DNA of 64,000 bases from a virus, in the IMG/VR virus record IMGVR_UViG_3300017991_000048, positions 1 through 64,000 of that record; one strand, written 5' to 3'. Shown here in pieces: positions 55,327 through 63,088 of this stretch (its first letter is position 1; every line of letters starts with the position of its first letter). The position numbers and the translations under genes are program-made. The notes below the pieces were generated by a model, which was not told the DNA's origin, did no database searches, and saw nothing but the letters and a program-made list of their open reading frames with translations.

Positions 55327-55928
55327 GAAGAATTGACACACCGGAACAGCTACTAGAAGAAATCAGTCGCTTTTTCCGATCAAACGCCTCGGTAAGCAGG
55401 GTTGACGCTGCTTACACCTTGCGGCAACTGGCCAAGCGTATCAACCCGCCTGACGTCAACTCTTCTGAACCCCTTGACCCCAAACCTGAAGCAGTCCCAA
55501 TTGACGGCCTCAATAGAATCCACGGTATGGTCAAAGACCAAACAAAATCCATTAGAGAGCTACGCAACGCTCTTTTCCGAAGAAACAAAGAGGATCTAAA
55601 GACAAGCGACACGGGAAAGGCTTTGATCCGTGAAATGCGTGATCGTAGGGCCAGATATCCAAATGAGCCAACTCTTTACGAAACACCCCTCAGAGAGCTA
55701 CTTCAATACGAACTTGACTGTCTTCTGAAGGGCGCTTGGCATACGAAAAAAGACACCCTGGCTTATATCAAGCTAAACTATAACGTTACCGCCGACTTCA
55801 AAGAGGCGGTTGACTTCAAAAAGAACATCGATGCTCTCTGGGATCAGTTTGAAACCGAATGGATTGAAGACCATGGCGGCAAATCCACCCTTTGGGACCA
55901 TTTAGAAAAGGACGCCACAAATGACTGA
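55317..55928 (+). CDS. N-motif plus helical module plus LWDHL tag
   Basis: 203 residues from ATG 55317. Residues 1-42 are a divergent MEKIA/PSR N-motif (MPIRRIDTPEQLLEEISRFF, then SVSRVDAAYTLRQLAKRI). Then coiled coil, LREMRDRRA, the helical module (LQYELDCLLKGAWHTKKDTLAYIKLNYN...VDFKKNIDALWDQFE) and STLWDHLEKDATND. The only protein in the window with both terminal signals. Confidence 0.75.
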   Translation: MPIRRIDTPEQLLEEISRFFRSNASVSRVDAAYTLRQLAKRINPPDVNSSEPLDPKPEAVPIDGLNRIHGMVKDQTKSIRELRNALFRRNKEDLKTSDTGKALIREMRDRRARYPNEPTLYETPLRELLQYELDCLLKGAWHTKKDTLAYIKLNYNVTADFKEAVDFKKNIDALWDQFETEWIEDHGGKSTLWDHLEKDATND

Positions 55929-56325
55929 ACTGGCAGACATCGGTGGTATCTTTGCCCTTCTAGCTCTCTGGCATTTCATTGCTGACTGGCTGTTCCAATC
56001 TCACTATACGGCGGTCAATAAGTCTGCCAGACCCTTGATCCGGGCGTGGCACTCATTCGCCTATGCGGTGTACTTCTTTCCCCTCGTGTTCTTTGTTCCC
56101 ATTCTAACCGGAACCCTGCTACTCTTGTGGCTTTTCAGTTCCCATTACTTCATCGATTCTTACTACCCTCTCTACTGGTGGGCCAAGTACCAACGGAAGA
56201 TGCCAGAACCTAACAATCCCAGACAACTTGAGGCTTGGGTAGCCTCACCGTCAACCCTGTTCTGTTTATTACGGTTGACCAAATTTTTCACCTCATCTGC
56301 CTCTTACCTTTGGCGTGGCTCGTAA
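55921..56325 (+). CDS. DUF3307-like membrane protein
   Basis: 134 residues. ALWHFIADWLFQSHYTAVNKSARPLIRAWHSFAYAVYFFPLVFF has the HxxADxxxQ...NKS...H pattern of DUF3307 membrane proteins, with at least three hydrophobic spans. No tag. Overlaps the preceding gene by 8 bases. Confidence 0.75.
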   Translation: MTELADIGGIFALLALWHFIADWLFQSHYTAVNKSARPLIRAWHSFAYAVYFFPLVFFVPILTGTLLLLWLFSSHYFIDSYYPLYWWAKYQRKMPEPNNPRQLEAWVASPSTLFCLLRLTKFFTSSASYLWRGS

Positions 56326-56326
56326 G

Positions 56327-56572
56327 ATGAACACCTATATCTTCCCCTCAGACACCCGTGTACTGGTCGTTATGGCTGAAACGATAGAAGTGGCCGTTTC
56401 CATATTACAGCCGACGCAGTTGGAAATAAATAAGGTCGTGGTCCTATCTGACAGTAATACCACTGTGGAGATTTCATGGACCGATAAAAAGGCTCATATG
56501 GTCAAAAGGACCGGACCGCAGGAGCAGATCCGGGTTTTATGGGATCACCTGAAAAGTGATAATGAGGATTAG
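56327..56572 (+). CDS. Small beta protein with LWDHL tag
   Basis: 81 residues from ATG 56327. Beta strands (TRVLVVMAETIEVAVSIL, INKVVVLSDSNTTVEISW), then EQIRVLWDHLKSDNED. Unknown. Confidence 0.68.
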   Translation: MNTYIFPSDTRVLVVMAETIEVAVSILQPTQLEINKVVVLSDSNTTVEISWTDKKAHMVKRTGPQEQIRVLWDHLKSDNED

Positions 56573-56573
56573 T

Positions 56574-56804
56574 ATGGACCCCACAGAATGTCTTTTGGAA
56601 TTACTCAAGGCTTGCAAAGAGAAACGAACTATAGATGCCAGAGATCAAGCCAAGGCCCTGTATGAGCACCTACTGAGAAGCGGAGCCGTGCCTGACTCCG
56701 ACCGTGCTGTCATTGACTATGCAGACACCTATCTTCCAGAGAAGACCCCCTCAGAGGAACGTGAAGCGTTTATGGCGGCTCTCAACTTCATGGACGAAAA
56801 GTGA
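56574..56804 (+). CDS. Small helical protein
   Basis: 76 residues from ATG 56574. Helical repeats (TECLLELLKACKEKRTIDARDQAKALYEHLLRSG), acidic end FMDEK. No tag. Unknown. Confidence 0.62.
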   Translation: MDPTECLLELLKACKEKRTIDARDQAKALYEHLLRSGAVPDSDRAVIDYADTYLPEKTPSEEREAFMAALNFMDEK

Positions 56805-57540
56805 ATGGCCAAACTCGTAGTCACAGACGAACCCTCAGTTGTAATTGACCGGGAAGGGCTCACCCCAACGGGTACTCTGATTGTATGTAGAACCAATAAC
56901 CCCAATGCCTTCGACAGAGGGTTGTATTGGCGTGTGGTCAAAGTGGCAAAAACCGGAGTTGACGATATAGGCCAGTTCGCCACCAAACAGTCTGCATTGG
57001 ATTATGCTGAAAAGGTGGTGGAACCAGAAGTAATTAGGATTTTTGGGATCGAATTTACCCCTAGCGATGATATTGAGGCGGATGACAATGTTTATACTTC
57101 TGATCTTGTTCTTTGGGATTGGGTCGAGGTTTACTATCAACGATTGGGTGATGCGTTCCAGGTAGGCATCCGAACGGGCCTTAGAGGTTTGGGGCTGGCT
57201 GGCACTGGCCCTCATTTGAAGGCGGCTGTGCATGACTTGGAACGGCACATTGAGGGTATCCTGAATCTCTGCCTGCAACTCGTCAATACCAAGCCTGAGA
57301 AGTTTAATGAGACGCAAGTTTATCTCGAACGGATAGTCAAGCTTAGGGCCACGGTTCAAGAACAAATAGAGACGGAACAAAAATGGGAGTTTGAAGTATA
57401 TTGGCGACATCTATCGTGACGCCTATCCGAAAGGCTGCGATACGGCGTACCAGTATAAGCAAGACATTGATGCCGTTTGGGAACGTATCCAGCGCGATTA
57501 TGACCAGGGCGGCTCAACTCTTTGGGACCATTTAAAGTGA
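56805..57540 (+). pseudogene. Three-module protein with frameshift; LWDHL tag
   Basis: YWRVV module (TGTLIVCRTNNPNAFDRGLYWRVVKV...GQFATKQSALDYAEKV), a HicB-like module (RIFGIEFTPSDD...GTGPHLKAAVHDLERHIEGILNL) and a helix. At an A5 run (57379-57383) the frame ends soon after. With A4 it continues NGSLKYIGDIYRDAYPKGCDTAYQYKQDIDAVWERIQ...STLWDHLK, stop 57538-57540. Confidence 0.65.
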
Positions 57541-57923
57541 TTCAAACGATTAAAACACACCCCAAGACCTGTCCCATCACCAACGTGATCCACACGTCTG
57601 GAAACTTGGAGCAAATTTTCATTCATAATGAGCAGTACAGCGCCCTTTGTGAGACTCATTACCGGCTCGGACTCAAGCCGGTAGACTTTATGAAAACCGT
57701 TTTCGGACGTCAGACCTATTGCATGACCACTTTTCGCCGGTACTGGGTCTGGGAATTTGATACACACCGTGTCTATGCCAATAACCAAAAGGGCATAGTC
57801 TTTGAAGTCCCTCTCAATTCCAAGGGACGCAAGCCCCAACTTAAGCAAGCTCTTCAGGCATGGTGTGGGTTTTATCGCACCGTCGTTAGAACCGGACGAA
57901 AGATTGAGAAGCGACATGGCTAA
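57537..57923 (+). CDS. Hypothetical protein
   Basis: 128 residues from GTG 57537, which overlaps the preceding stop (GTGA). Contains ITNVIHTSGNLEQIFIHNEQYSALCETHYRLG and a basic C-terminus (NSKGRKPQLKQALQAW...RTGRKIEKRHG). No tag. Not recognised. Confidence 0.6.
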   Translation: MIQTIKTHPKTCPITNVIHTSGNLEQIFIHNEQYSALCETHYRLGLKPVDFMKTVFGRQTYCMTTFRRYWVWEFDTHRVYANNQKGIVFEVPLNSKGRKPQLKQALQAWCGFYRTVVRTGRKIEKRHG

Positions 57924-58452
57924 GACTTTTACAGAGTTTGCATCTTACACTCTGGGCTCGCACCCGACCGCTGTTTGTGCCCGTTGCGACAAGAGATACC
58001 ACGAGGAACCCCGTCGTCTTTGCCCTCATTGTGAACAGGAGTATTCTCAGAGGTATCGCCCCTACTTCTCTGAAGGCCATATACGGCAAATTCTGAACCT
58101 CGAACACCAAATCACTGAGTATAAGGAACTCGTTACTCGTTATGAAAACCTCTGTCTGGAAGCGACTAACGCCTTGCGGTTCCGTCGCATCAGAACCGGA
58201 CCCGAACATAGCAATTCATACCACGCCTTAGATCACGAGGTGCGTCTGTTGACAGGGGGTAGGGACTGGAAGCCTTCCACAGTATTCACAAATCAAGTCG
58301 TCAGAGGCTACTATGAAAAAGCCGAAACCGCTGATGAGAGCTTTAACCTCAAGAAACATCTTGATGCCATTTGGGAAGAGGCACATTCTAACAAGTGGTT
58401 CTCATCCGTCAAAAGCTTTTGGGATCATTTAAAGGGAGCAAAGAATGGCTAG
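57916..58452 (+). CDS. Zinc-ribbon plus helical module, FWDHL tag
   Basis: 178 residues from ATG 57916. Ribbon CARCDKRYHEEPRRLCPHCEQEY, helices with NLCLEATNALRFRR, the module (ALDHEVRLLTGGRDWKPSTVFTNQVVRGYYEKAETADESFNLKKHLDAIWEEA) and KSFWDHLKGAKNG. Sister of the genes at 50059 and 58445. Confidence 0.75.
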   Translation: MAKTFTEFASYTLGSHPTAVCARCDKRYHEEPRRLCPHCEQEYSQRYRPYFSEGHIRQILNLEHQITEYKELVTRYENLCLEATNALRFRRIRTGPEHSNSYHALDHEVRLLTGGRDWKPSTVFTNQVVRGYYEKAETADESFNLKKHLDAIWEEAHSNKWFSSVKSFWDHLKGAKNG

Positions 58453-58969
58453 AACGGACCCGGAATGGTCAAACTCACGATCCCGGCGTTATGAAACCGT
58501 GCTTGCCGTTTGCTCTATATGTCGCAGAGAGTATCACAAACACTACTATCCCAAGGGCTGCCCCGACTGCACTGATCCTGTTTATCCTTACGCTTTTCCC
58601 CCGGTAGAGCCAGACGTACTAAAAATGGTCCAGATGCGTGGAGAACTTAATCGTTGTCACCAACAGATGACCCGGTATGAGGAACTTTGTCAGGAAGCTA
58701 CCGATTCTTTACGCCGTCGCCGTGTTTTGGAGGGAGAAAAACACAAAGATACCTGCCAAGCCTTGCTTGATGAGTTGCGTATCCTTGACGATGATGACTG
58801 GACCCCGACCACGGGATTTGTATACCGTGTCGTCGCACGATACTACGACAGAGCCAGCACCCCCAAGGAAGGCTTCCATTTGAGAAAACAGCTTGAGGGT
58901 ATTTACGAAAATGCCCGTGATAAGTGGGTATTGTCTGTCAAAAACTTCTGGGACCATTTGAGAAAATGA
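58445..58969 (+). CDS. Zinc-ribbon plus helical module, FWDHL tag
   Basis: 174 residues. Ribbon CSICRREYHKHYYPKGCPDC, helix, EELCQEATDSLRRRR, the module (LLDELRILDDDDWTPTTGFVYRVVARYYDRASTPKEGFHLRKQLEGIYENA) and KNFWDHLRK. Tandem neighbour and close paralogue of the gene at 57916. Confidence 0.75.
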   Translation: MARTDPEWSNSRSRRYETVLAVCSICRREYHKHYYPKGCPDCTDPVYPYAFPPVEPDVLKMVQMRGELNRCHQQMTRYEELCQEATDSLRRRRVLEGEKHKDTCQALLDELRILDDDDWTPTTGFVYRVVARYYDRASTPKEGFHLRKQLEGIYENARDKWVLSVKNFWDHLRK

Positions 58970-59439
58970 CCGATAAGGATACAGAAAATAGACTCAGGCG
59001 TATCTGTCAGGAAATGGGGCACCCGAACCGGGAAGTTGCCAACCGGGAAGAAACGGAAGCTTTGCTTCGTACTATTGATTCACTCCGCAAGGACGAGTGT
59101 CCGTGTTGCAAAGACGGGGAACAGTTAGAATCTTATAAAGCCGTCTGCTGGTCGGCAATCACAGCTTTACAACAGAACCGCACCGGTCGAAAGCCCTTCC
59201 CCACGAACCACGCTGAATCCGTAAGAGAACTATATAATGAGATCGAACAGATGAGGCATCCCGATTGGGAGCCCCACCATACATATGTAAATGAAGTCGT
59301 TACCTCGTACTTTGAGGGAGCTACAACCTACGAGGAAGCTATTGAGCGTAAGAAGTTTCTAGATCGCATCTGGAATCAACAGCTTCAAAGCCATTGGACT
59401 TCTGATTACACCCTTTGGAGCGCCCTTAAAGATGGCTAG
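58966..59439 (+). CDS. Helical-module protein with LWSAL tag variant
   Basis: 157 residues from ATG 58966 (ATGA overlap). Only one CxxC remains (ECPCCKDG). Module: REVANREETEALLRTIDSLRK at the front, AESVRELYNEIEQMRHPDWEPHHTYVNEVVTSYFEGATTYEEAIERKKFLDRIWNQQ, then YTLWSALKDG. Confidence 0.7.
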   Translation: MTDKDTENRLRRICQEMGHPNREVANREETEALLRTIDSLRKDECPCCKDGEQLESYKAVCWSAITALQQNRTGRKPFPTNHAESVRELYNEIEQMRHPDWEPHHTYVNEVVTSYFEGATTYEEAIERKKFLDRIWNQQLQSHWTSDYTLWSALKDG

Positions 59440-59444
59440 GTGCT

Positions 59445-60071
59445 ATGCTGATAATCTCAGATTCTGATACGATAAGCCTGCACCCGGTTATAACCCCAAC
59501 GGGCACCATAATTGTATGCAGGACCACTGATCGTGATATTGCTCAGAACGATAAGGGCTGGAGAGTAGTCCGGGTAAACGAGTTTGAAAACCTTGCTCAG
59601 TTAGGTCGGTACAGTACAAAAGAAGAGGCGGTAGAAGTCGGATTGGAGATAACTCGCAACCTAGTCCACACCACCGAGTCGGCCCGAATTGATGAACTTG
59701 AACGCAGGCTATCAGATCGTGATACCCGGCTTGACGCGCTCAATAAACACATAGCTAATTGGGAACGGACTGCCCAGGAACTCGTTAAGAGAATAAGGTC
59801 AAAAAGACAGGTCGTTTTTAGTGATGACCCTCCCCCCGTAAGACGGTCGCAACTCGATGAATTGCAGCGAGAGTGTGAGATCCTGGAAGAGGGCCACGCC
59901 TGGGAACCAATATTCTCTCAGATTACAGATTGGGTGTATAAAGCGTATTGTCAGAACTCATCGGAAGCGTATAGGTACAAGATATTACTCGACAGTATAT
60001 GGGATCAGTACCAAGAAGAATTAGCTAAACGCGGCGAGATATCGACTCTCTGGGATCATTTGAATGATTAG
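59445..60071 (+). CDS. YWRVV-type module plus helical module, LWDHL tag
   Basis: 208 residues. N-terminal module TPTGTIIVCRTTDRDIAQNDKGWRVVRVNEF...GRYSTKEEAVEVGLEI, coiled coil (ARIDELERRLSDRDTRLDALNKHIANWERTAQELVKRIRSKR), helical module (LDELQRECEILEEGHAWEPIFSQITDWVYKAYCQ...YKILLDSIWDQYQ) and STLWDHLND. Confidence 0.75.
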   Translation: MLIISDSDTISLHPVITPTGTIIVCRTTDRDIAQNDKGWRVVRVNEFENLAQLGRYSTKEEAVEVGLEITRNLVHTTESARIDELERRLSDRDTRLDALNKHIANWERTAQELVKRIRSKRQVVFSDDPPPVRRSQLDELQRECEILEEGHAWEPIFSQITDWVYKAYCQNSSEAYRYKILLDSIWDQYQEELAKRGEISTLWDHLND

Positions 60072-60729
60072 ACCCGAAAGTGTTAAGATCTTTGATGTTG
60101 AGTTCTCCAAGGAGGAGGGCTCCACACTCTATACTTCTGACTCTTTCGACGGGTGGGTCGAGGTTTGGGAAGTGCAGTATAAGATCGAGGTCAGTCTCCG
60201 CATCGAGAAACGTATCATCGGGTCTTCTGGGGATACCTTGGAAGAAGCGATCGAGAGCCTCGAAAACTTGGTAGAAAGGATTTGGGCTGGACTTCACAAG
60301 GTCGTCACCTCCAAATGGGGCTCTTCCAAACCTTATTTAGGTCGGATAGCCGAACTCGAAGGGAAAGTTAAATCACTTGAGGCTATGCTTTCGGGGTATC
60401 AAAGACGTGATACCGAGTGGCAAACTCTTGCCGACGATCTTTACAAGGCCATGCGAGCCAGGAGACAAGTAGTACCCGCTGACAATCGTGTGATATCAGA
60501 GTTTATCGAGCTTTTACGCAGAGAGTATGAGATTCTGTTAGACGGTGCCGCTTGGCAGCCGACTTTTACTCAGATTCAAGGGCAACTTGAGAACATCTAC
60601 CAATGTGACCCCGCGAGTGCCCCTGAACGTAAACGAGCGATAGACAGTGTTTGGGAGCTTGCTCAATTAAAGCTCGCTCTCGCTGGCTACCGCACAACCC
60701 TTTGGGAGCACTTGAACGGTGATAGTTGA
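60064..60729 (+). CDS. HicB-like module plus helical module, LWEHL tag
   Basis: 221 residues. N-terminal VKIFDVEFSKEEGSTLYTSDSFDGWVEVWEVQYKIEVSLRIEK...GDTLEEAIESLENLVERIWAGL (compare 49761 and 56805), coiled coil, MRARRQ, module (FIELLRREYEILLDGAAWQPTFTQIQGQLENIYQ...RKRAIDSVWELA) and TTLWEHLNGDS. Confidence 0.75.
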   Translation: MIRPESVKIFDVEFSKEEGSTLYTSDSFDGWVEVWEVQYKIEVSLRIEKRIIGSSGDTLEEAIESLENLVERIWAGLHKVVTSKWGSSKPYLGRIAELEGKVKSLEAMLSGYQRRDTEWQTLADDLYKAMRARRQVVPADNRVISEFIELLRREYEILLDGAAWQPTFTQIQGQLENIYQCDPASAPERKRAIDSVWELAQLKLALAGYRTTLWEHLNGDS

Positions 60730-60931
60730 TTGCTCATACGATGAAATCAACTACTGGTTTTACACGGTCTGGTTCCAGGAAAAACGGAGAGTGGTTCTCG
60801 GATACTGTGAGAACACAGACGGGAAGCATCCCATGGTTTATGTGGATGAAGAGTGGCTGGAACCAAGGGGCTGGATAGCCAGAACATTCGTCAACTGTAT
60901 TGGACGATACCTGAAGTGGGCACAATGCTAG
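60719..60931 (+). CDS. Small hypothetical protein
   Basis: 70 residues starting at GTG 60719. Beta-rich (CSYDEINYWFYTVWFQEKRRVVLGYCENTDGKHPMVYVDEEWLEP), then IGRYLKWAQC. No tag. Overlaps both neighbours. Confidence 0.58.
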   Translation: MIVDCSYDEINYWFYTVWFQEKRRVVLGYCENTDGKHPMVYVDEEWLEPRGWIARTFVNCIGRYLKWAQC

Positions 60932-61305
60932 TTAGTATGGAGGATTTGATTATGAAAACCAAAAATGAGTCAGAACAAGATATCTTAAAGAGGAAGTACG
61001 GCAAGGTGTATGACCAGCTAATTAAAATGACAACTTTACTCCGATCCAGACGGGGCGAAAGGGAGTACGCCCCTGGCAACACTCCGTCAAATATCATTCA
61101 TAACACAATCGAGTGGGAGATAGATCAACTCAGAGGTGCCCCTAAAATTCCAGAGCTATTGAAATGGATAGAACAGTATTACAACTCACTCGATACTACT
61201 CAAGAGTTGATCGCCTTCAAACGGTTGCTTGACCGTCAGTGGGAAGAGCAATTGACAGAGAGCATGGGTAGCTCCAAGATTCTTTGGGATCATCTCACGG
61301 AGTAG
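60925..61305 (+). CDS. Helical-module protein, LWDHL tag
   Basis: 126 residues from ATG 60925; an internal ATG at 60952 has GGAGG upstream and may be the true start. Coiled coil, TTLLRSRRGE, module (HNTIEWEIDQLRGAPKIPELLKWIEQYYNSLDTTQELIAFKRLLDRQWEEQ) and SKILWDHLTE. Confidence 0.72.
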   Translation: MLVSMEDLIMKTKNESEQDILKRKYGKVYDQLIKMTTLLRSRRGEREYAPGNTPSNIIHNTIEWEIDQLRGAPKIPELLKWIEQYYNSLDTTQELIAFKRLLDRQWEEQLTESMGSSKILWDHLTE

Positions 61306-61311
61306 ATCGAA

Positions 61312-61815
61312 ATGCGACTGTTAGTTTTTGACGAAAAGTGTAGGTGTTCAAAAGGTTTTTTGATCCCTGTCAATACAGGCTTGCCTCAGCCATGCGATTG
61401 TCTTTCTGAGGCTGAATTTGACAAAGTAAAAGGCAAGCTGGAGCTTTGCGTCCAGTCGAGTTCCCCGTGGCGTGTTCTTGAATATCAGACCAAAGCTTTG
61501 GAAGATCAGCTTCGTACAATGCGTAACCAGCTTCGCAAGATTGTTAGGTTGCTTAGATTCAGGCGGGGTGTAGTTGACGCTGACTTTGATAAGGCGAGCA
61601 CTGATAGTTTGGCGCGGACTGAAATCCATGAGTTAGAACAGACTCCTGGATTTGCGGAAATACTAACGTCGTTGAATCGGTGTTATAAGAATGCCACGAC
61701 TGAAGATTTGACCCGGTATAAGCGCACCCTCGATGATCTTTGGGAAAAGTGGACAATAACACGCGGCTCTAAAGACCCAAAGGCACTATGGGACCATCTG
61801 CTCGACAACTCTTAG
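61312..61815 (+). CDS. Cys-rich N-terminus plus helical module, LWDHL tag
   Basis: 167 residues. Short Cys motif (CRCSKGFLIPVNTGLPQPCDC, DnaJ-type zinc-like half), coiled coil (LEYQTKALEDQLRTMRNQLRKIVRLLRFRRG), module (RTEIHELEQTPGFAEILTSLNRCYKNATTEDLTRYKRTLDDLWEKW) and KALWDHLLDNS. Confidence 0.72.
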   Translation: MRLLVFDEKCRCSKGFLIPVNTGLPQPCDCLSEAEFDKVKGKLELCVQSSSPWRVLEYQTKALEDQLRTMRNQLRKIVRLLRFRRGVVDADFDKASTDSLARTEIHELEQTPGFAEILTSLNRCYKNATTEDLTRYKRTLDDLWEKWTITRGSKDPKALWDHLLDNS

Positions 61816-62099
61816 GAATTTTTCAAGTGATCCCATAGTGTTATAATCTTGTCGCCGCACTCATCCTTGGCTATTATCATGTCACGAGAGCCGCCGACCG
61901 GGACACTTCCCCAGTGCGGCCAAGCGTGTTTGACTTCTCCCCCATATTTCATGCACAAATGGGGTGGTTTAGGCGACGGCATAGCCTTCTGTTCTGCTTC
62001 TGTCGGCTTCAGGTGTGGGCAGTCTGGTTTACATAATTTCGCCATGTTAGGCTCTGGGAAAGGCCATTTTAGGGGTAGAGGCGGGTAATGATACGCCAT
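61812..62099 (-). CDS. Cys/His protein with LWDHL tag (reverse strand)
   Basis: 95 residues from ATG 62099 (GGTGTAATATATTAGAC before it); ATG 62045 is an alternative. CKPDCPHLKPTEAEQKA...HLCMKYGGEVKHAWPHWGS matches the gene at 35389 and a phage CxxDCxHL family. Ends DKIITLWDHLKNS. Its end overlaps the end of the convergent tagged gene, so both tag coding ends meet tail to tail. Confidence 0.7.
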   Translation of the reverse strand: MAYHYPPLPLKWPFPEPNMAKLCKPDCPHLKPTEAEQKAMPSPKPPHLCMKYGGEVKHAWPHWGSVPVGGSRDMIIAKDECGDKIITLWDHLKNS

Positions 62100-62177
62100 G
62101 TCTAATATATTACACCATCATTTGTGGTTTTTACACCAATTCCTTGCCGTTCGGTGTAACAGTTGATAATATCACCT

Positions 62178-62678
62178 ATGCCCCAATGTAGACAATGCCG
62201 CTGTGTTTACACCCACAAGGGTGTGACTTTTCTCGGACCAAATAGTAACATTCATTGGTGCTCATGGGTCTGTTATAACCTAGCCAGAGCCAACGCCGTC
62301 ACCGAAAAGTGTGACGAATGCGGTAAGCATCTTCATAAGGGGCCTGCTTACATTTGCGAGACTCTCACAGGTGGTAATTACTTCCGGTGTGAGGCGTGTT
62401 ATTCAGTTGCCGATCCAAACGAAATCCCGGAAGTCAAATGTTTTCGCGATCGAATGGTTCATGTGCGAATTAATGACAATGAGATGTTTTTCCGTTGCGA
62501 TTCGTGCAACGGTTACGCCCCTCTTGAACGCCCTGTTTACTTTAGTCTCTACAACCATGGAACCTATTGTAGCCCTGTCTGTAGTCACAATAGTCATGGC
62601 AAACAAGACCCTGAATCCGACAAGGATCTTTGGGGCCACCTAACAAAGGAGCCTGAACAATGTCAGAAGAAGAGTTAG
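62178..62678 (+). CDS. Multi-zinc-ribbon protein with LWGHL tag
   Basis: 166 residues from ATG 62178. CRQCRCVY, CSWVCY, CDECGKHLHKGPAYIC, CEACYS, CDSCNGYAPL, CSPVC: several ribbons, same order as the paralogue at 51712. Ends DKDLWGHLTKEPEQCQKKS. The CGGTGTAACAGTTGATAATATC promoter words are shared with that paralogue. Confidence 0.75.
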   Translation: MPQCRQCRCVYTHKGVTFLGPNSNIHWCSWVCYNLARANAVTEKCDECGKHLHKGPAYICETLTGGNYFRCEACYSVADPNEIPEVKCFRDRMVHVRINDNEMFFRCDSCNGYAPLERPVYFSLYNHGTYCSPVCSHNSHGKQDPESDKDLWGHLTKEPEQCQKKS

Positions 62679-62896
62679 AACCTTTTAAGTTAGGGCCTAC
62701 CGGCGAGCACCCCAAGGGCAAGCTGCACGAAACTGATGAGGGTGAGATCCGATTGGGTGTAGCAAGCTATAAGGGCAATGTGGTTATCAACTTTGCGACA
62801 CCTGTAGCTTGGCTCGCCATGACTCCTGCTGAGGCGATCCAGTTCGCTGAGGTGGTCAAGAACTGTGCCGTAAATATGAAGACACCGGAGAAGTGA
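62660..62896 (+). CDS. Conserved small phage protein
   Basis: 78 residues. FKLGPTGEHPKGKLHETDEGEIRLGVASYKGNVVINFATPVAWLAMTPAEAIQFAEVVKNCA is a phage protein I recognise as widespread and of unknown function. No tag. Confidence 0.75.
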   Translation: MSEEELEPFKLGPTGEHPKGKLHETDEGEIRLGVASYKGNVVINFATPVAWLAMTPAEAIQFAEVVKNCAVNMKTPEK

Positions 62897-63084
62897 TGGA
62901 TCATTTGCTAGCTCGAATAGGCACTATCGCTGTGCCAATAATTGGTGTTGCACTGTTATTGGTTGCTGGTTCCCTCGTTATGAAGATGTTTGGGCTGGCT
63001 CTTATGATGAGCATGTACTTTGCCGTTTATGAGATGGGCAAATATGACGGTATAAAACGGGCGGGACAGAGAAAAGGCGGTTGA
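62896..63084 (+). CDS. Membrane protein
   Basis: 62 residues from ATG 62896 (TGATG overlap). One or two hydrophobic spans (IAVPIIGVALLLVAGSLVMKMFGLALMMSMYFAV), then a basic tail (KYDGIKRAGQRKGG). Unknown. Confidence 0.65.
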   Translation: MDHLLARIGTIAVPIIGVALLLVAGSLVMKMFGLALMMSMYFAVYEMGKYDGIKRAGQRKGG

Positions 63085-63088
63085 CTGT

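Noticed and set aside
57110-57125. Internal LWDWV in the gene at 56805 as a tag
   Set aside because: It lies mid-protein inside a beta segment (TSDLVLWDWVEVYY), where the paralogue at 60064 has DGWVEVWEV, so it is part of the fold.
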